Assembly (NCBI RefSeq): GCF_000006565.2
Contig: NC_031478.1
Span: forward strand, 7,222,343 to 7,286,342
Origin: Toxoplasma gondii ME49
Lineage: Eukaryota; Apicomplexa; Conoidasida; Eucoccidiorida; Sarcocystidae
Direction of reading: 5' to 3'
Length of the DNA stretch: 64,000 nucleotides
A program made the translations under genes and the position numbers. Below are positions 47,834 through 59,715 of the stretch, one piece after another (the stretch's first letter is position 1; every line of letters begins with the position of its first letter). The notes below the pieces were generated by a model. It was not told where the DNA came from and did not search any database. It saw only the letters and a list, made by a program, of their open reading frames with translations.

Positions 47834-50110
47834 ACTTCACGGTTTCTGAGCTGGTGACGGTCTCCGGAGAGAGGGAAAAGAGAAAAGGCGCGAGAAGAGA
47901 ATGATTGCGGAGGTTTCTCGGCTTCACTTTGAATCACTTCCTTTTTTTGAAATGCCGCGTCTTTCCGAGCACGGAAAATGCACAAGGACAGTGTCGACGC
48001 TTGTATGTAGATGAGAAGCCACTTGAGCTGGTTTGTTTCTGTGTCCTGGACTTGTCGAGTTCATAGAGGTCTGCATGCATGTGCTGTTGCCTATTTGTTG
48101 CAAATCATGTCCGCTTTGACGAACGCAACCTCACACAGACGGGTGTCGATGCACGCTTCTAGACTGTCGGTCACAGCCTGCGGTGTGCCTGAACTAGGGA
48201 ACCGAGTTTTCCTAGAGCAGAGATGCAACCTACGGCTCGAATCCGAGAGCGTTCGACATGAACAGAGTCTGAGCGACTACACCGAAACACCATGTAAAAT
48301 TAGAATGCATTTACTGCTGAATGTCCAAAGCACGAGAATCGTTATGGATATAATACACTGTCTGCAGAGTCGCAGAGTCAGAATCCTGCATCTACAGGTA
48401 AATACAAGAGCATTGTAACTCATTCGCATGTTAAACTGGGTACCAGCTGTAAATACGAATGTCCTTATACCTAGGATACCAGCTTGTTAGTCAAACCGTT
48501 TCACCGTTCTTCGAAAGGGAGCGGAGCGCTCTAGACCGGGGATTTCGTTGGGGATGAGGGAAGTCGTCAGGCCGTTAGCATCAACACCGCTTTGGACACT
48601 ATCAACGGAGTGTTCTCTAAACGGCACGAGGCAAAAACACTTGTTACAGTAAACGAAGACATCTGAAATTTATACGCGCAGTCGAGCTCACAGTGTATAC
48701 TGGTCTCCATTGCGTCATCGGCTGCGGGACGTCTCTGGCCACAGCTCTAGTTTCGATAGTCACAGACAAGGTTGAAAGAGTCCAACCCGTAGACGATACT
48801 CCCCAGAAAAAGCTTGTAAGAACGCCGGTCTCAACAGGTCAATAACACGCCCTACGATGGTACTGATCATACGAGCAATTGAGTTGTAGCAGTTGTCTCT
48901 TGCTGTTAACCTTCACACCTCTGTAACTCACACACACCTGTATCAACGTCCACACGGACGCTTTCACGGGTACACTCTTCCCGAAGGTGGCTTTCCTTTT
49001 GTTGTCTCTGCTAGATAGTTCATTCTAGAGACCATCTGCGTGCATGCGATGCGAATGCTCAAAGTGTTTATAGGAACGGCCTCGGCCATACATCCAGGGT
49101 TCATTTCTTTGTCCTTTATACGTTGCCTTCTGGAAGGGGATTTCCATACACTGGAAAACGTAGATGATCTCCTGACATGGGACTCCTCTACTATATTTTG
49201 TGTTGCAATTAATAGCACCGTCTGCACTCTTCTGTAGGGGCTGGTAGCTCAACGCATGTAGGTGTCGCTGTTTTGCAGTCTCTGTACACTCGCGCTGTTC
49301 TGCCTACCCATTACCAGTCGCTACAACTTCTGAATCGCTTGCCCGGCCCAAACCCACGAAAACGTGAAACCTGCTAGTTTCGCTGGCATGTGCACGTGCA
49401 ATTCAACATCGTATTCAGCCCACGCATGATACGTTTCCATAATTTTTCGCGCTTGTGTGGAGTTTTGAAAGACGAAATCGCGACACGGCATACACACGAC
49501 GCAAAACACAAAACACGTGAAAACTTTGACAAATCGCGGCAGCTTCGGCGCAGCGGCTCTGCCTCATCGACGGGTCGGTGTATGATCCGGCCCCTGTTTT
49601 ACACTCATTCGTTCTCGTGTGTGCGACTCTTTTCGCTTCACACTTTAAGCATCTTCCCCGACTGAAACGTCACGCTTGCAGGTGATGCCGGCGGTGTCGG
49701 AGGCATTATCGTATTCCTACTTATGTTTCATCTCTTCGACGTTTCACTGGAATCGCTGCCACAGACTTTACGAAAACTTTGCTTTTTATTTCAGTCCGGT
49801 AGTACCACGTCACAACTGCCAGATGGTAACTCGACAGATTCGGCTTCACCGTTCTTTGGAAGATTCTCCTGAGCGTTACAGCCCTGCGATCGCCGACGTA
49901 CACTACCTCAGGTGTAAAAGACGCAAACCATTCATCGCGACCCGTCCACACATGTCGACCTGTCCACGTCCCAAGTCTGTAAGGAGCGCAGTTCGTACAG
50001 ATTCCTACGTTCTTCTCCACGTCGGACAGTGCCGCTCTCCCGGTCGTTGCATGGCATCGACTACAAGACACAGAGTGCCCCAGTGGCGCATAGACCCCCT
50101 GTTTTCATCT
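47834..50110. other. AT-richer spacer without a supportable gene
   Basis: Base composition shifts here toward A+T relative to the Timeless exons. Only short ORFs occur, and none has a recognisable domain or signal sequence. The plus-strand ORF 49676-50530 starts here but runs antisense through the better-supported minus-strand gene at 50785-50111. Confidence 0.5.
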
Positions 50111-50785
50111 TTAAAAATCAAACTCATTCACACTTCCCGGGTGCAACGGGCGCCTGTCATCCTCGCCTCCTTCACCTCTGCCTTCATTCCCACCGTTCCC
50201 AGCATTATTGCCTGCATCATTTCCACCACCACCCCCAGATGGTTCTTGGGGAGAGCGTCGTCCAGTCCTTCGAAGAAAGAAAGCGGTAAGCATTGCCACA
50301 GATACTGCCAACACCACAGCACCAATGAGTCTGTGGCGTTTCTGTGTTCGTTTGCTAGGCACCTTCGCTTGTGGTTCTTGAACAGAGGAGTAACGTCGTC
50401 TTGTGCCCTGTTCTTCGATTCTTTCCTCGAGCGACGGGCCACGCGCCTCCGACTTCCCCTCATTCGCCAGCGCGGGAAAAGGGTCAACGTCGCCCTCCGC
50501 CGCATCGGAGGTTGTATCATCTTCAGCTAACGAGTCGCCTTGGCCACCGCCCATCGCCGAAGAGTTGACATAGTCTTCAGTGGTCCCCACTGCTTCTTGC
50601 TGTCCACCGCTCGAACCGGTTTCCGAAGGGGTCTGCCTAACACCACCGCTGTCTGCTGCGACAGCGACTCCACCCAACGAATTGACGAGTACACCCATGA
50701 AGACTACAAAGACCACAGCAACTGTGGAGACAGTTAAAGGACAGAAGTTACGCTTCTGCCTCAGATAGATGCCACCGTGTGCCAT
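50111..50785 (-). CDS. Predicted secreted or single-span membrane protein, dense-granule-like architecture
   Basis: This is a 224-residue single-exon protein of unknown family. The ATG has a good context (GCGAAATGG). A short basic stretch is followed by a strongly hydrophobic segment (about residues 17-43, [14 protein letters not shown]...) that could be a signal peptide ending near VAVAA. A polar, acidic, probably disordered stretch follows (about 44-145). A basic patch (KRTQKRHR) precedes a second hydrophobic segment (about 150-168, [16 protein letters not shown]) ending in RR, then a Gly/Asn-rich tail. Short proteins with a signal peptide and one membrane span are typical of coccidian dense-granule and lineage-specific secreted families. 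That assignment is inferred from architecture only. I see no clear RRLxE export cleavage motif. Confidence 0.5.
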   Translation of the reverse strand: MAHGGIYLRQKRNFCPLTVSTVAVVFVVFMGVLVNSLGGVAVAADSGGVRQTPSETGSSGGQQEAVGTTEDYVNSSAMGGGQGDSLAEDDTTSDAAEGDVDPFPALANEGKSEARGPSLEERIEEQGTRRRYSSVQEPQAKVPSKRTQKRHRLIGAVVLAVSVAMLTAFFLRRTGRRSPQEPSGGGGGNDAGNNAGNGGNEGRGEGGEDDRRPLHPGSVNEFDF

Positions 50786-52555
50786 TTCGCCGACACTCCC
50801 AAGAAAAAAAGGTAGTCGCCAACAAGCACGCTACGTGGCACCACGAAGCTGTTTTCCTGCTGTTTCAAAAAAGCGACCCAGGTCACCTGCTCGGAAACAC
50901 AAATCTTTTGCGGCCAAAATGTCTAAATAAAGCAGCCTGCAATGCACAGCAAAACACGCTGTAGACACTTCGTTTTGTTTGCCGTCAGCATTCGACGACG
51001 CAAATATTCTACTAATGGGGAAGAGTCAGCCAGTGGGCATTTGCTGAGACGCGCGAGACTCGTGTTTCGTACAGGTCCGGCCGTTCCTGCTCCGCGTCGC
51101 AGCCGGTGGAACAAGATGAGAAGCATCCTCAGCGACGAAAGCCAACGCCCTCCGGTGGTGATCAGCTCGTCGCACCACGTTCACCTAGACCAGTCCGACG
51201 TATTCGTGATACGGTCAACCGGTCGCCGCAAGGGTTCAACTAGGAAAAAGTGTACGTGTCTGTTGCTAGGTTGTGGTGACGGGGAAAACTTGAATGCGGC
51301 CTATCAACGCAGCCACAACTTGGGAGGCGTCAACAATCCTCTTTCGAAATTTAGCCACAAGACACCAGAAAGTCGCTTCTATAAGCTGCAGCATACGCAG
51401 TCTCCACGATCCCGCGTTGGCGGGAGAGACACGCTATCCTAAACAGTTTGTGCGGGTAACGCGTAGCAGCGAAACCAATGTGAAGGGCGGCTGTCTGGTG
51501 ACAACGTTACACCCGCTGCTCCCCCTTCCCCTCCGGATTGCCGTGCAGATACGCAGCGAACTGCATGTAGGACATTCGGGCTGAGGCATTTCCTCTGTGT
51601 ATTCAGTCGTTCTTGATCGGGGAGTCAATAAGTCGGAGCAGGTTAGCCTCGCGCGTCGGAACTTGTATGCATTTGCGTAAAGTGACTCAGCAAGACAGCA
51701 CAACGTTCCAGTGTGTTTAAATACCAAGGAAACCAGCCAGCAAAAGCGAGTGTGAGTGCGTTCATCAGCAGCCGTTTCGGTTGGTCGCCTTTTGACAACA
51801 TCGGCGGCGTATTGTCTCCACCCTTCTTTTTCCCCGTGCCCAGTGTGGTGTCATCGGAGACTCGAGTTCCTACACTTGGCGAAAACGGCTGTCCTTGCTG
51901 TTTGCACGGACGAAAGAAGCAGCTCACAAGAAGCAAGTCAGCATTCACAGCTGGAAAATGAGAAAATATCGCCACACACCTTCCCCGCATGCGATAGTTA
52001 GCGAGAAGAAATGCGTTTCGGCAGTTGCGGCGCCTGCGAATCCCCCGTGCGGCCGTGAGAATGTGCGCCTTTGCAGATGTGAACAAACGTCCGTCTGCTT
52101 AACTGTTCACCAGCTTCTCTCACACGCGTGCGATGATCGATCCCGGTATCTACCCCGGGTAGACATGTCTGCGACACAGAAAACTGTGCCGAGGTACTGT
52201 GGGAGAAGATCCCTCCAGTTATCGTAAAATTCGAGTGGTTTGTGCTTTACATGGTTTCGATGAGCAACCCATCTCGTCTCCAACGTAAATGTGCAGGCAC
52301 TCCTTTCACGTGTCTCTGAAAACACACGTAATGACTCTGCATGTCACACCGTATGAAGCTGCTCTGCTAAGAGAGGACAATAGATCTCTCCGATCCTCTT
52401 GCGTTGATGACAGAAAAAAAGACAGCCAGTGGTAAGAGAGAGGCCACAGCGTTCCCAGCCGTTTCCTGTGCCTCTTTTCTTCCACTGCATCTTCCTGAAT
52501 TTCTCGTTTCACCGCTGTCTCTCGGCATAGGTCTCGGCTTCATGCGCTTGGCGTT
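50786..52555. other. Spacer upstream of the secreted-protein gene
   Basis: The promoter of the minus-strand gene at 50785-50111 should lie at its left end and the 3' UTR of the 2H gene at its right end. I see no recognisable gene. The plus-strand ORF at 50942-51442 has no domain or hydrophobic signal. Confidence 0.45.
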
Positions 52556-55500
52556 TTAAGCTCCGTCGCTGGCAGCGGTCAACGCACATCGCGAACCGCA
52601 CGGAGACGACGGGCATGCGCGGAGAAACGACGGGAAACGGATCACTTCTGAGAACCGATGGCGACCGTCGGTGAGGTAATTTTTCGCCTTCTTCTCAAGT
52701 TGAAAGAGCACAACATCCCACGTGCTCTCCCGCAGCAATTTTCTGCTCCCGAAAAACGCCTGGAAAGTGAAAAGACACAGAGGAGAGGCGGCGTCTAACA
52801 TAAAAACACTCAACGCAGTCCTTCGCAAACCCAGAAATCCTTCCTCACGTTCGTGTGGGCGCAATCCTAACGTCTACACGTGGGTCACCGATGACGGACG
52901 GTGCGTTAATACGCAAGCGTATATCCATTTCAGTCTAGTATTGCGCGGGCCATGCTTAAAAACGCGCACCCCGGACAGGGAGAGACGGGTGCAAGAAATG
53001 CACATACACTCCTTTATCTTCACCTGAACACTGTTCCGCGCCTCTACCTCTCATACACATGATGACTGACAAGCGCACGAGATACATATGCGAATCAAAT
53101 GGATTCTGAGCTGCAACGACAGACTTATCACTTGATCTGTTGCCAATACCCCTCACCTGCGGATCCGCAGGCAACGATGAAAATCGACACGCGGCTGTGT
53201 GTGCGCTAGACGCGAACTCCCCGGTAAACATCCGTTCTTCCTCGTGAAACCCACTTCCCTTCTCGCCGTTGGCACGATCTGACAAAGGACCAGAAGCGCT
53301 TCCGAATGGTTTTAGTTTTATACGAAACTCACAATGGTGGCCGAGTTATCCTGCAGCGGGTGTGACAGGTCACACCCGCTGTCGGCTGCACCTCCATTGC
53401 CGCACATACGCCTACACATGTGTGAATGAGGCACATGCTCATACCACTGGGTGAAACTCACAAATAAGTATTTTTGCGCATTTTTATTCGGTGGGAGTTG
53501 CGTCTTACACTCTGATAGAAGTGTTTGATGGCTTCTCTTGTCTTGGGGTCAGAGCGGTGGGAGGCAAGCGTGACATGGTCTCCCGCCTTCATGCGAAACT
53601 GAACCTGAGCTGCATCCCGGAGATGGTCCTTTAGGCGAACTAGAGTCTGCGACAGACAAGTGCTGGAGAGACAGAGAACAACGTAGCCGTCCTCTGTGCT
53701 AATCACCACATTTTCTTCTTCTCTGGAGGACGTTTCTTCCTCATTTTCTCCTGCTTCCGGGTCGCTGTCTCCCGCGTCAGACTTCCCCTCTCTGTTTCGG
53801 TCGACGCTCGTCCTTGTGCACAGGGGCTGGCGTTTCCCGTTCTGTTCCTCACGAGCATTGGTCTTCTTGCCTTCTTGTCTCCCCAGTGTCTCCTCTTCCT
53901 CTTCTTTCACGTCCCCCCTTCTGTCCTCTGCGTCGACACTGTGGGGACTGACAGGTGACTCCAGAAACCGCCGTGGCGACCCCGACAGCATTCTACGACC
54001 CGCGAGAGGTGGACCTCGACACGACGCCTCTGTCTGTTTGCTCGACCGATCTGATGGCGACAGCGAGGAGGACAGAAAGGGTGCATGGGAAGCCGAGACA
54101 GGAAACGCCGAGGCCTCACACGAAGAGGCAACAGAGGGGAGAGAACCCGCAGAGAGCGACGAGACAATAGAAGCAGGCGGAAGGTCTTCGCCACTTTCTG
54201 AGAAAGAAAAAGCGTCGGAGACGATACCTCTCTTCTGCCTTGTGACGCGGTCACCCTTGTGAGAGGTCGGCGACGATTCGGAGAAGAGAGGAAAGACTGC
54301 AGAAGATATTAGAGCAGCGCGGGACTCAGTTTCTCGGTCGCTTGGTTCAGAAAACGACAAACACGCGTTCTCTACGACAGGTGGAATTCCCTTCCCCTCC
54401 AACGGATTGAGTGCGTACTCCCCAGGATCGGAGTAGGCCGAACTCCGAATGAGGTGGAGCGCGCGTTCGGATCTCACGCGCCGCACGATGTGGTCGCCGG
54501 AAAGGTTGGACGCGTCTCCTTCTTGGCATCTAGGCGGCGACACACAGCCCAGGAAACACCTTGGTTCTTTACTCTCCGCTCTCGCAGCCCTTTCTTTCCT
54601 CTCCCTCGGCGTCGACGGGAACGACTTTGGATACGCTGAACGAAGCGATTTGTACGGGAGTACCCCCGTTTCACCGACCCTTTCTGTGTATTCTTTCTCC
54701 CCACACGCGTTTTCTTTCTTGCCGGCTGTCTCTCGGCTCATCACCCCACTCCCGGCGCGACCCAGAAGCGTCCGCTGTCCGTCTTCTCTATCTCTGTTGA
54801 CTTCCATGTTCATTTCTCTGCCCTGCTCCTCTTCCTGTCGCATCATCTTCCTCTGCACATCATCGTCGCAGTCCCCACAGTAGACGTCAGCTTCTCGTTT
54901 TTCACTCGCGGCACACAGGTCTCCTTTTCCTGCCGCGTCAGCACCTTCTTCTCCGCGCGTTTCGCCCGCGGGTCCTGGACCTCGCGCTCTGTCCTCCGAC
55001 GCAGGCGTCGCTCGGAAGAGAGCAATGAGAGACTGCTTGACGGCATCTATGTCTGTGCACGTGAAGAAGCCGGAGAGCGAACAGTGAGGGGGGTAGCAGT
55101 GGGCGGGGTCCGGTCCCCAGATTTCTGCAACTTTCTTTGCGTTGTCGTCAAGGACGCGGTGGAGAGGAGACGAAGGCGACGGCTCCAAGTAGAGGATGTA
55201 CGACCCGCCGCCTGTCTCTGCGTCTCGCCGTCCGGACGAAGAGGCAGCTGACGAGGAAGGAGAGGAGAAGGTGGCAGATATGGGCGACGGCGGCGACGAG
55301 GAGGAGGCGAAAGAAGGCCGTGGAAGGAACAGCCTAGGAGACGAAAAGAGAGACAGTGCCGGCGTCTTCAAGAAGGGCGAGAGACGGAGACACGAAGTCT
55401 GCAGCTCCTCACAGAAAGCTGCGTTTTGCGCGAGAGCTACGTCTTCGTCTCGTACGTCTTGGATCACTCGAAGCACAGGCACATCTCCCTTCGTTCCGTT

Positions 55501-56235
55501 GCAGGGCTGGGAGCAAGACCCGTGGCAAGCTTCGAAACTCAGTTTCTTGCGGCTGTGTTCAAGCGTGTATCCCAAACCCCACAGGTGTCGCACCTGAGTT
55601 CCAGGTAGCCCTCGCGCAGCTTCTTCCGCGCAGCCTTCGTCTCCACTGTGGCTCTTCGCTCCGCCGTCTTTTGCTTTTTCCCCAGCGAGTGTCTCCTCCC
55701 CGGCTTCTCGCTCTTCGTCTCGGCTCTCCTCCTCAGAGCTCGGCAAGCCGCCATAGCCCTCTCTGCATACAGTTGCCGCCGACCTCGCCAAGAGATGGAC
55801 GGGTTCCACTTTCTTCTCAGTTTCGCGTCCTTGGACGGCAGAAAACGGCGGAACAGACGGAGGTGCGGTGGAGAAAGAACCGGCGCCTTCTTCGGGGTCC
55901 TGAAACCCACAAAAAGCTGCATTTCTCGAGTGAGACGAAGCAAAAGCCGAGGGCGCATGCGCGAGACCGTGGCGGGTGGTGGGCTGAAGAAACACGGCGT
56001 CTGCCGTTCTGGAAGCAGTCGGTAACTCGACGGAGTGGGAAGACGTGAGATAAGAGGCACACGTGGAAGAAGTCCCTTGCGAACATATCGAAGACGTCAA
56101 GAGAGAAGACAACGTGCAAGGCTCGTAGGCAAAGCAACAGGTTTCCGCGCCTTCGCCGATTCCCTGTTCAGAAGTTCGCGGCTCAGCACATCCTCCCTTC
56201 CATTCCTCCCCCGCCCTCTCCAGAGAGAAGGCCAT
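52556..56235 (-). CDS. 2H phosphoesterase-like protein with a large insertion
   Basis: 2H phosphoesterases hydrolyse cyclic or 2'-5' phosphodiesters using two H-x-S/T motifs. The model joins 56235-53509 and 52759-52556, giving 976 residues. The donor GTAAGA follows HFYQS and the acceptor CACTTTCCAG precedes AFFGSRKLL, both phase 0. I chose the ATG at 56235 (ACCATGG context) over one six codons upstream. The first motif is PPHCSLSGFF (about residue 380), after a strand-like YILYLEPSPSS (about 345). The second is DHVTLAS (about 885). The terminal exon supplies STWDVVLFQLEKK and HRFSEVIRF, the expected last strand and helix. About 500 Glu/Arg/Ser-rich residues lie between the motifs. The first 340 residues are low-complexity with several cysteines. 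The substrate is unknown. The fold assignment rests on motifs only. Confidence 0.65.
52760..53508 (-). other. Intron of the 2H phosphoesterase-like gene
   Basis: The intron is bounded by a GTAAGA donor and a TTTCACTTTCCAG acceptor on the minus strand. It contains a near-perfect inverted repeat at 53354-53381. If the donor were not used, the ORF would end 17 codons later at the TGA at 53458, without the last strand of the fold. Confidence 0.6.
53354..53381. repeat. Inverted repeat, 13-bp arms with 2-nt spacer
   Basis: The left arm CAGCGGGTGTGAC is followed by AG and then its exact reverse complement GTCACACCCGCTG. It lies in the intron of the 2H gene and could form a hairpin in the transcript. 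Confidence 0.9.
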
Positions 56236-59184
56236 GGTGTTCTGCGCGGGCAAAAAGAAGAGAGAGGGGCTTCGCAGGTCGGTCCACCTCTCTCTCCAGT
56301 GTGTGTGTGTGCTAAATTCTAAATCGATGTGGCGACCTGGGACGCCCCTCTATATGACACATTCACAAAAAGAGTACATGCGCGAGCCACCGCATGCGAC
56401 AGACCCGCACTTGTCGCGATCTAAGAGACAAAAACACAGAAAGCACAGTGGAAACTCGCCTTCGGCTGGGGAGCATCATCCATGCCCCCGAACGAAACTG
56501 TGTGCCAAGGTCCGTCAAGGCCGCTGTGGCCGCGAGCCAAGTTTCTCAACGATACAAGACGTCAGTGAATACGCGACTGCACATGAAGAACGGGAAGGGA
56601 TCCCCTCGCTCAAGCGAGCAGGACGTCGCGCCGTGAGGACCCCCCGGAGCCCCACCGAGGAAAACGGACGTGATCCTGAACCGCGCCTCTTCTCCGGCGG
56701 GGAGGTAAAAACGCGAAAAAGCGATCGACGCGGCACGCGCGCCCTGCGGAACGGGCGCGTCTACCTGCGCTTCCACACGCTCGTCACGCAGACATGTTCG
56801 GCGCTGGGAATCCGGAAAAACGTGGAGAGTTCGCAGGCAGAGCTTCGCCCGCGGCCTTCGGGGCGGCTGCATGCAGCTGCATGCAGAGTGGAAGGGTGGG
56901 CGCCTGAGGCGACTTCCGAGGAGACGCGTCCATCGAAGCAGAGAAGAAAGAGAGGAGAGAAGCGATGGGGCGAGGCGCCCGAGAAAAAGAGAGGCAGACG
57001 GCCGAGAAGCAGGGGCCAAAGAAAGTGTGCAGATGAAAACTGGTCTTTGCACAGAACACGAGGAACAGGCGTGGCAAGTCGCGTCAAAAAAGAGACAGTC
57101 GCCAAGCGGGAGACAAAGGAAAAACATGCAGAGTGTCGGAAGACACGGCAGATGCACTGAAGAAGACACTTTCTCAGGATAGAAACGCCTTCAGGCTCTC
57201 CCATCTACCAGTGGTGCGCCGCCATCTTGTCGCCGGGGTAGGCGATATCGCTGCGACCAGTGGAGCAGCACTGAGACACTGGGGAAGCCAGTCGCGCTGT
57301 TGAACTGCGAGGGGTCAAACACCGGAGCACTCAAATCAAGGAACGTCAAGTTCTTGGTTCGTCCCCCTGGAGGACAGCACCTGCACTCGCTGTGAGAGGA
57401 AGAACAACGCACTTGGACCAACGGAAACAGCTACCAAAAAAATTCGATTCCAAACTGAAAAAAAAGACCACGGGTCCACGATCGACCTTCCCCTCTGCAC
57501 AAACGACGTTGACAAAAGCAGCGATCAAGTTTCGCCTTTCTACCGACAGACGTATTGCCCTTTCCCTGGATTGGCTTGCATGTCCCGAAAATACCATTGA
57601 GGTACGACATGAAGTGGTGTTACGAATCGGTTGACCGGTATTGAGTTTCTCTCCTGGAGAAGACAGGGGAAGGGGGTGACGCTCCGGTCATTCAGCTGGG
57701 GGTAGGGTTGCCGTACGTTTGAAAAGTCTTTACACTAAACTCTACTCTCGGGATTTCCCCCTCAGTTGCTCCTCCTTGTACATGTAGATCTCGAGGCTGC
57801 AGTCCGTGCCTTCAGGGGGGGGTACAGCAGTGGAAGTTTGTTCCGTAGTGAGGAGAGAGAGGGAGACAGCAGAGAGTGGAGCTGACGGCGGTGACGGGTG
57901 CACATTTTATCGGGAGAGAGGAATCGGACTGAGACGAGAGGAACGAACAGAGACAAGGCGGGAACTGTCCAAGTCTGCTCTCCTCTTGAAGCACTTCCCG
58001 GCCCCGTCAAATGAAGGAAACGGAGCGTTTGCCATCGCTGCTCAGTCGGAAGAACAAGAGAGGCAGTGCGGAGACGACGGTGAAAAGGAGCAGTTATAAA
58101 AACTGACACACGCACGCGCAGGCACAAAGGCGAGGGAGGCGCCTCGAATGTTCGTCAGAAAGAAACCGGCCTGTCGACAAACCTCACTTGCCGCCCCAGA
58201 AAACACCTCCTCACTCAAAATCACCGACGACGTTGTGGTGACTCGACACAGGGGTTCCGGAGCGAGGAACGGGGGGGAACTCGGACCACGAAAAACGAGC
58301 ACGTGGAAAGGGAAACGGAGAACCGCCCTGGGCACACAGAGGAGAGATGGTTGTGAAAAGGAGGCAAGCACAGAGCGCCCTGGATACAGTCGGACAGAGA
58401 AAAGGAGAGGATAGCCCGCTAACCTCCCCCGGCAACAACGTCTGCTGGACCATAAACCTGCGAAAAACCGCAGGTACGGTGAGCGCAAGAATGTCGGCTG
58501 CGCAAAGACAGCCAAGTCAGAGAAGCGGGTTGTGTCTCCAGGGGAGTTTCTTCGGCATACTCAAAGGGGCAAGACAAGTTTACGCATTTTTAGGGTAAAA
58601 AGTGCGTTCTCCGACAAGAAAAGAAAGAAAGACCTGCGAATGTGTCTCCCATGGCCGATGGGCGCACCGCAGCTTCGGATAGGAACGGGGATGAGACGCA
58701 CGGGAGTGACGGCTGGAGCTACGTTTCTGCAAACCGTAGATATGTGCGTATCGACAAATATTTTGCATCCAGTTTCAAGCAGCCGGGGTGGTAGAGTCAT
58801 TTCTTCTTTACTTTCCTTATTCCCTCGTGATGGCTGCCCCCACAACCGCAGTAGTCTGCGTCCGGCAAGCGAGTCCGTCGTAGGCATCGATGTAGGTCCA
58901 GACTTCAGAGATAAACACCTATTCGCAAGGAGTCGAAGGGTCAATAAAGGTTTCGCCTCTCCAGTTAGGGGGGTTTTTCGACGTCTGAGAACACGAGTTT
59001 GACACTCGAGGAGTTCGTCGCACCAAGAGCGTCGCGCTTCCCCGTGCTGGAGGGAAAAAGCCGTTCTCCCAAGTTCGGACGATACTCGTCAGTCCTTTAG
59101 GGGTAACGGAGAGGACAGAGCCACGTCAGGCAGCGCAAACCAGAGTTTTCTGAAAAAAAGAAACCAGCAGGGAAATCGAGGGTA
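56236..59184. other. Spacer upstream of the 2H gene
   Basis: The promoter of the minus-strand 2H gene should lie at the left end. Two tandem copies of the palindrome CTGCATGCAG occur at 56867-56886. Long overlapping ORFs at 56.2-57.2 kb (308 aa plus, 207 aa minus) are open on both strands with no domain. I regard them as compositional. Confidence 0.45.
56867..56886. promoter_or_regulatory. Tandem TGCATGC palindromes, candidate AP2-factor site
   Basis: Two adjacent copies of CTGCATGCAG lie about 630 bp upstream of the 2H gene start. GCATGC is a well-known motif upstream of apicomplexan genes and is bound by some ApiAP2 proteins. A role here is inference. Confidence 0.35.
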
Positions 59185-59715
59185 ATGCTACAGCGTAGAC
59201 GAGGTGCGCACCCCGTCTTTACGCCAAAGGGTTGGCAGTGCTGGTTTGAGTTCGTATCGTGCGCGCTTCGAAGATTTCATAACACACTGAGTGAGGCAGC
59301 TTTGAATCCGTTCGAATCATTGGATAATTATCCTGTGCTAACGCAGAGGGCAGCCTGCGAGAGAGACGTGACAGTGGAGGCACCAAAGCGTTCGCGAGCA
59401 TCAAACAGCAGCAAGTCCCACGTGGAGCAAACGAAAGGCTACATGAACGAGCAGCAAAGTCAGGAAAGGTGTCGGTCTTGGCTTCGTTCGACCATGGAGT
59501 CGCACAAGATAGCTCTCTACATTGATTTCAACAAACATGCCGTGTCATTTCTTCAGGGAGGTTCGCATCGTGCACTCAAACAGACTGCTGAATCTGTGAA
59601 GGAGCCTGAAATGCTCAATAATACAACGGTGAAAGGTCGTTCGCCTGTGGACGATGTATGGGACGGTTGCATAACAACTTCGAGGTGTCCTTCTGATTGC
59701 TTCTCACGGGCATGA
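59185..59715 (+). CDS. Hypothetical ORF, 176 residues, weak
   Basis: This is one of the longer ATG-initiated ORFs in the AT-richer right third. It has mixed, protein-like composition (SHVEQTKGYMNEQQSQERC, KIALYIDFNKHAVSF) but no recognised domain, no signal peptide and no membrane span. No antisense gene competes. It could be a lineage-specific gene, a single exon or chance. Confidence 0.2.
   Translation: MLQRRRGAHPVFTPKGWQCWFEFVSCALRRFHNTLSEAALNPFESLDNYPVLTQRAACERDVTVEAPKRSRASNSSKSHVEQTKGYMNEQQSQERCRSWLRSTMESHKIALYIDFNKHAVSFLQGGSHRALKQTAESVKEPEMLNNTTVKGRSPVDDVWDGCITTSRCPSDCFSRA

Noticed and set aside
49676..50530. Plus-strand 284-residue ORF
   Set aside because: It is antisense to the gene at 50785-50111, which has a good start context and clear hydrophobic segments. 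The plus-strand product has neither.
56234..57160. Plus-strand 308-residue ORF upstream of the 2H gene
   Set aside because: Its composition is Arg/Lys/Glu-rich, an overlapping minus-strand frame is also open, no motif is present, and it starts antisense to the 2H start codon.
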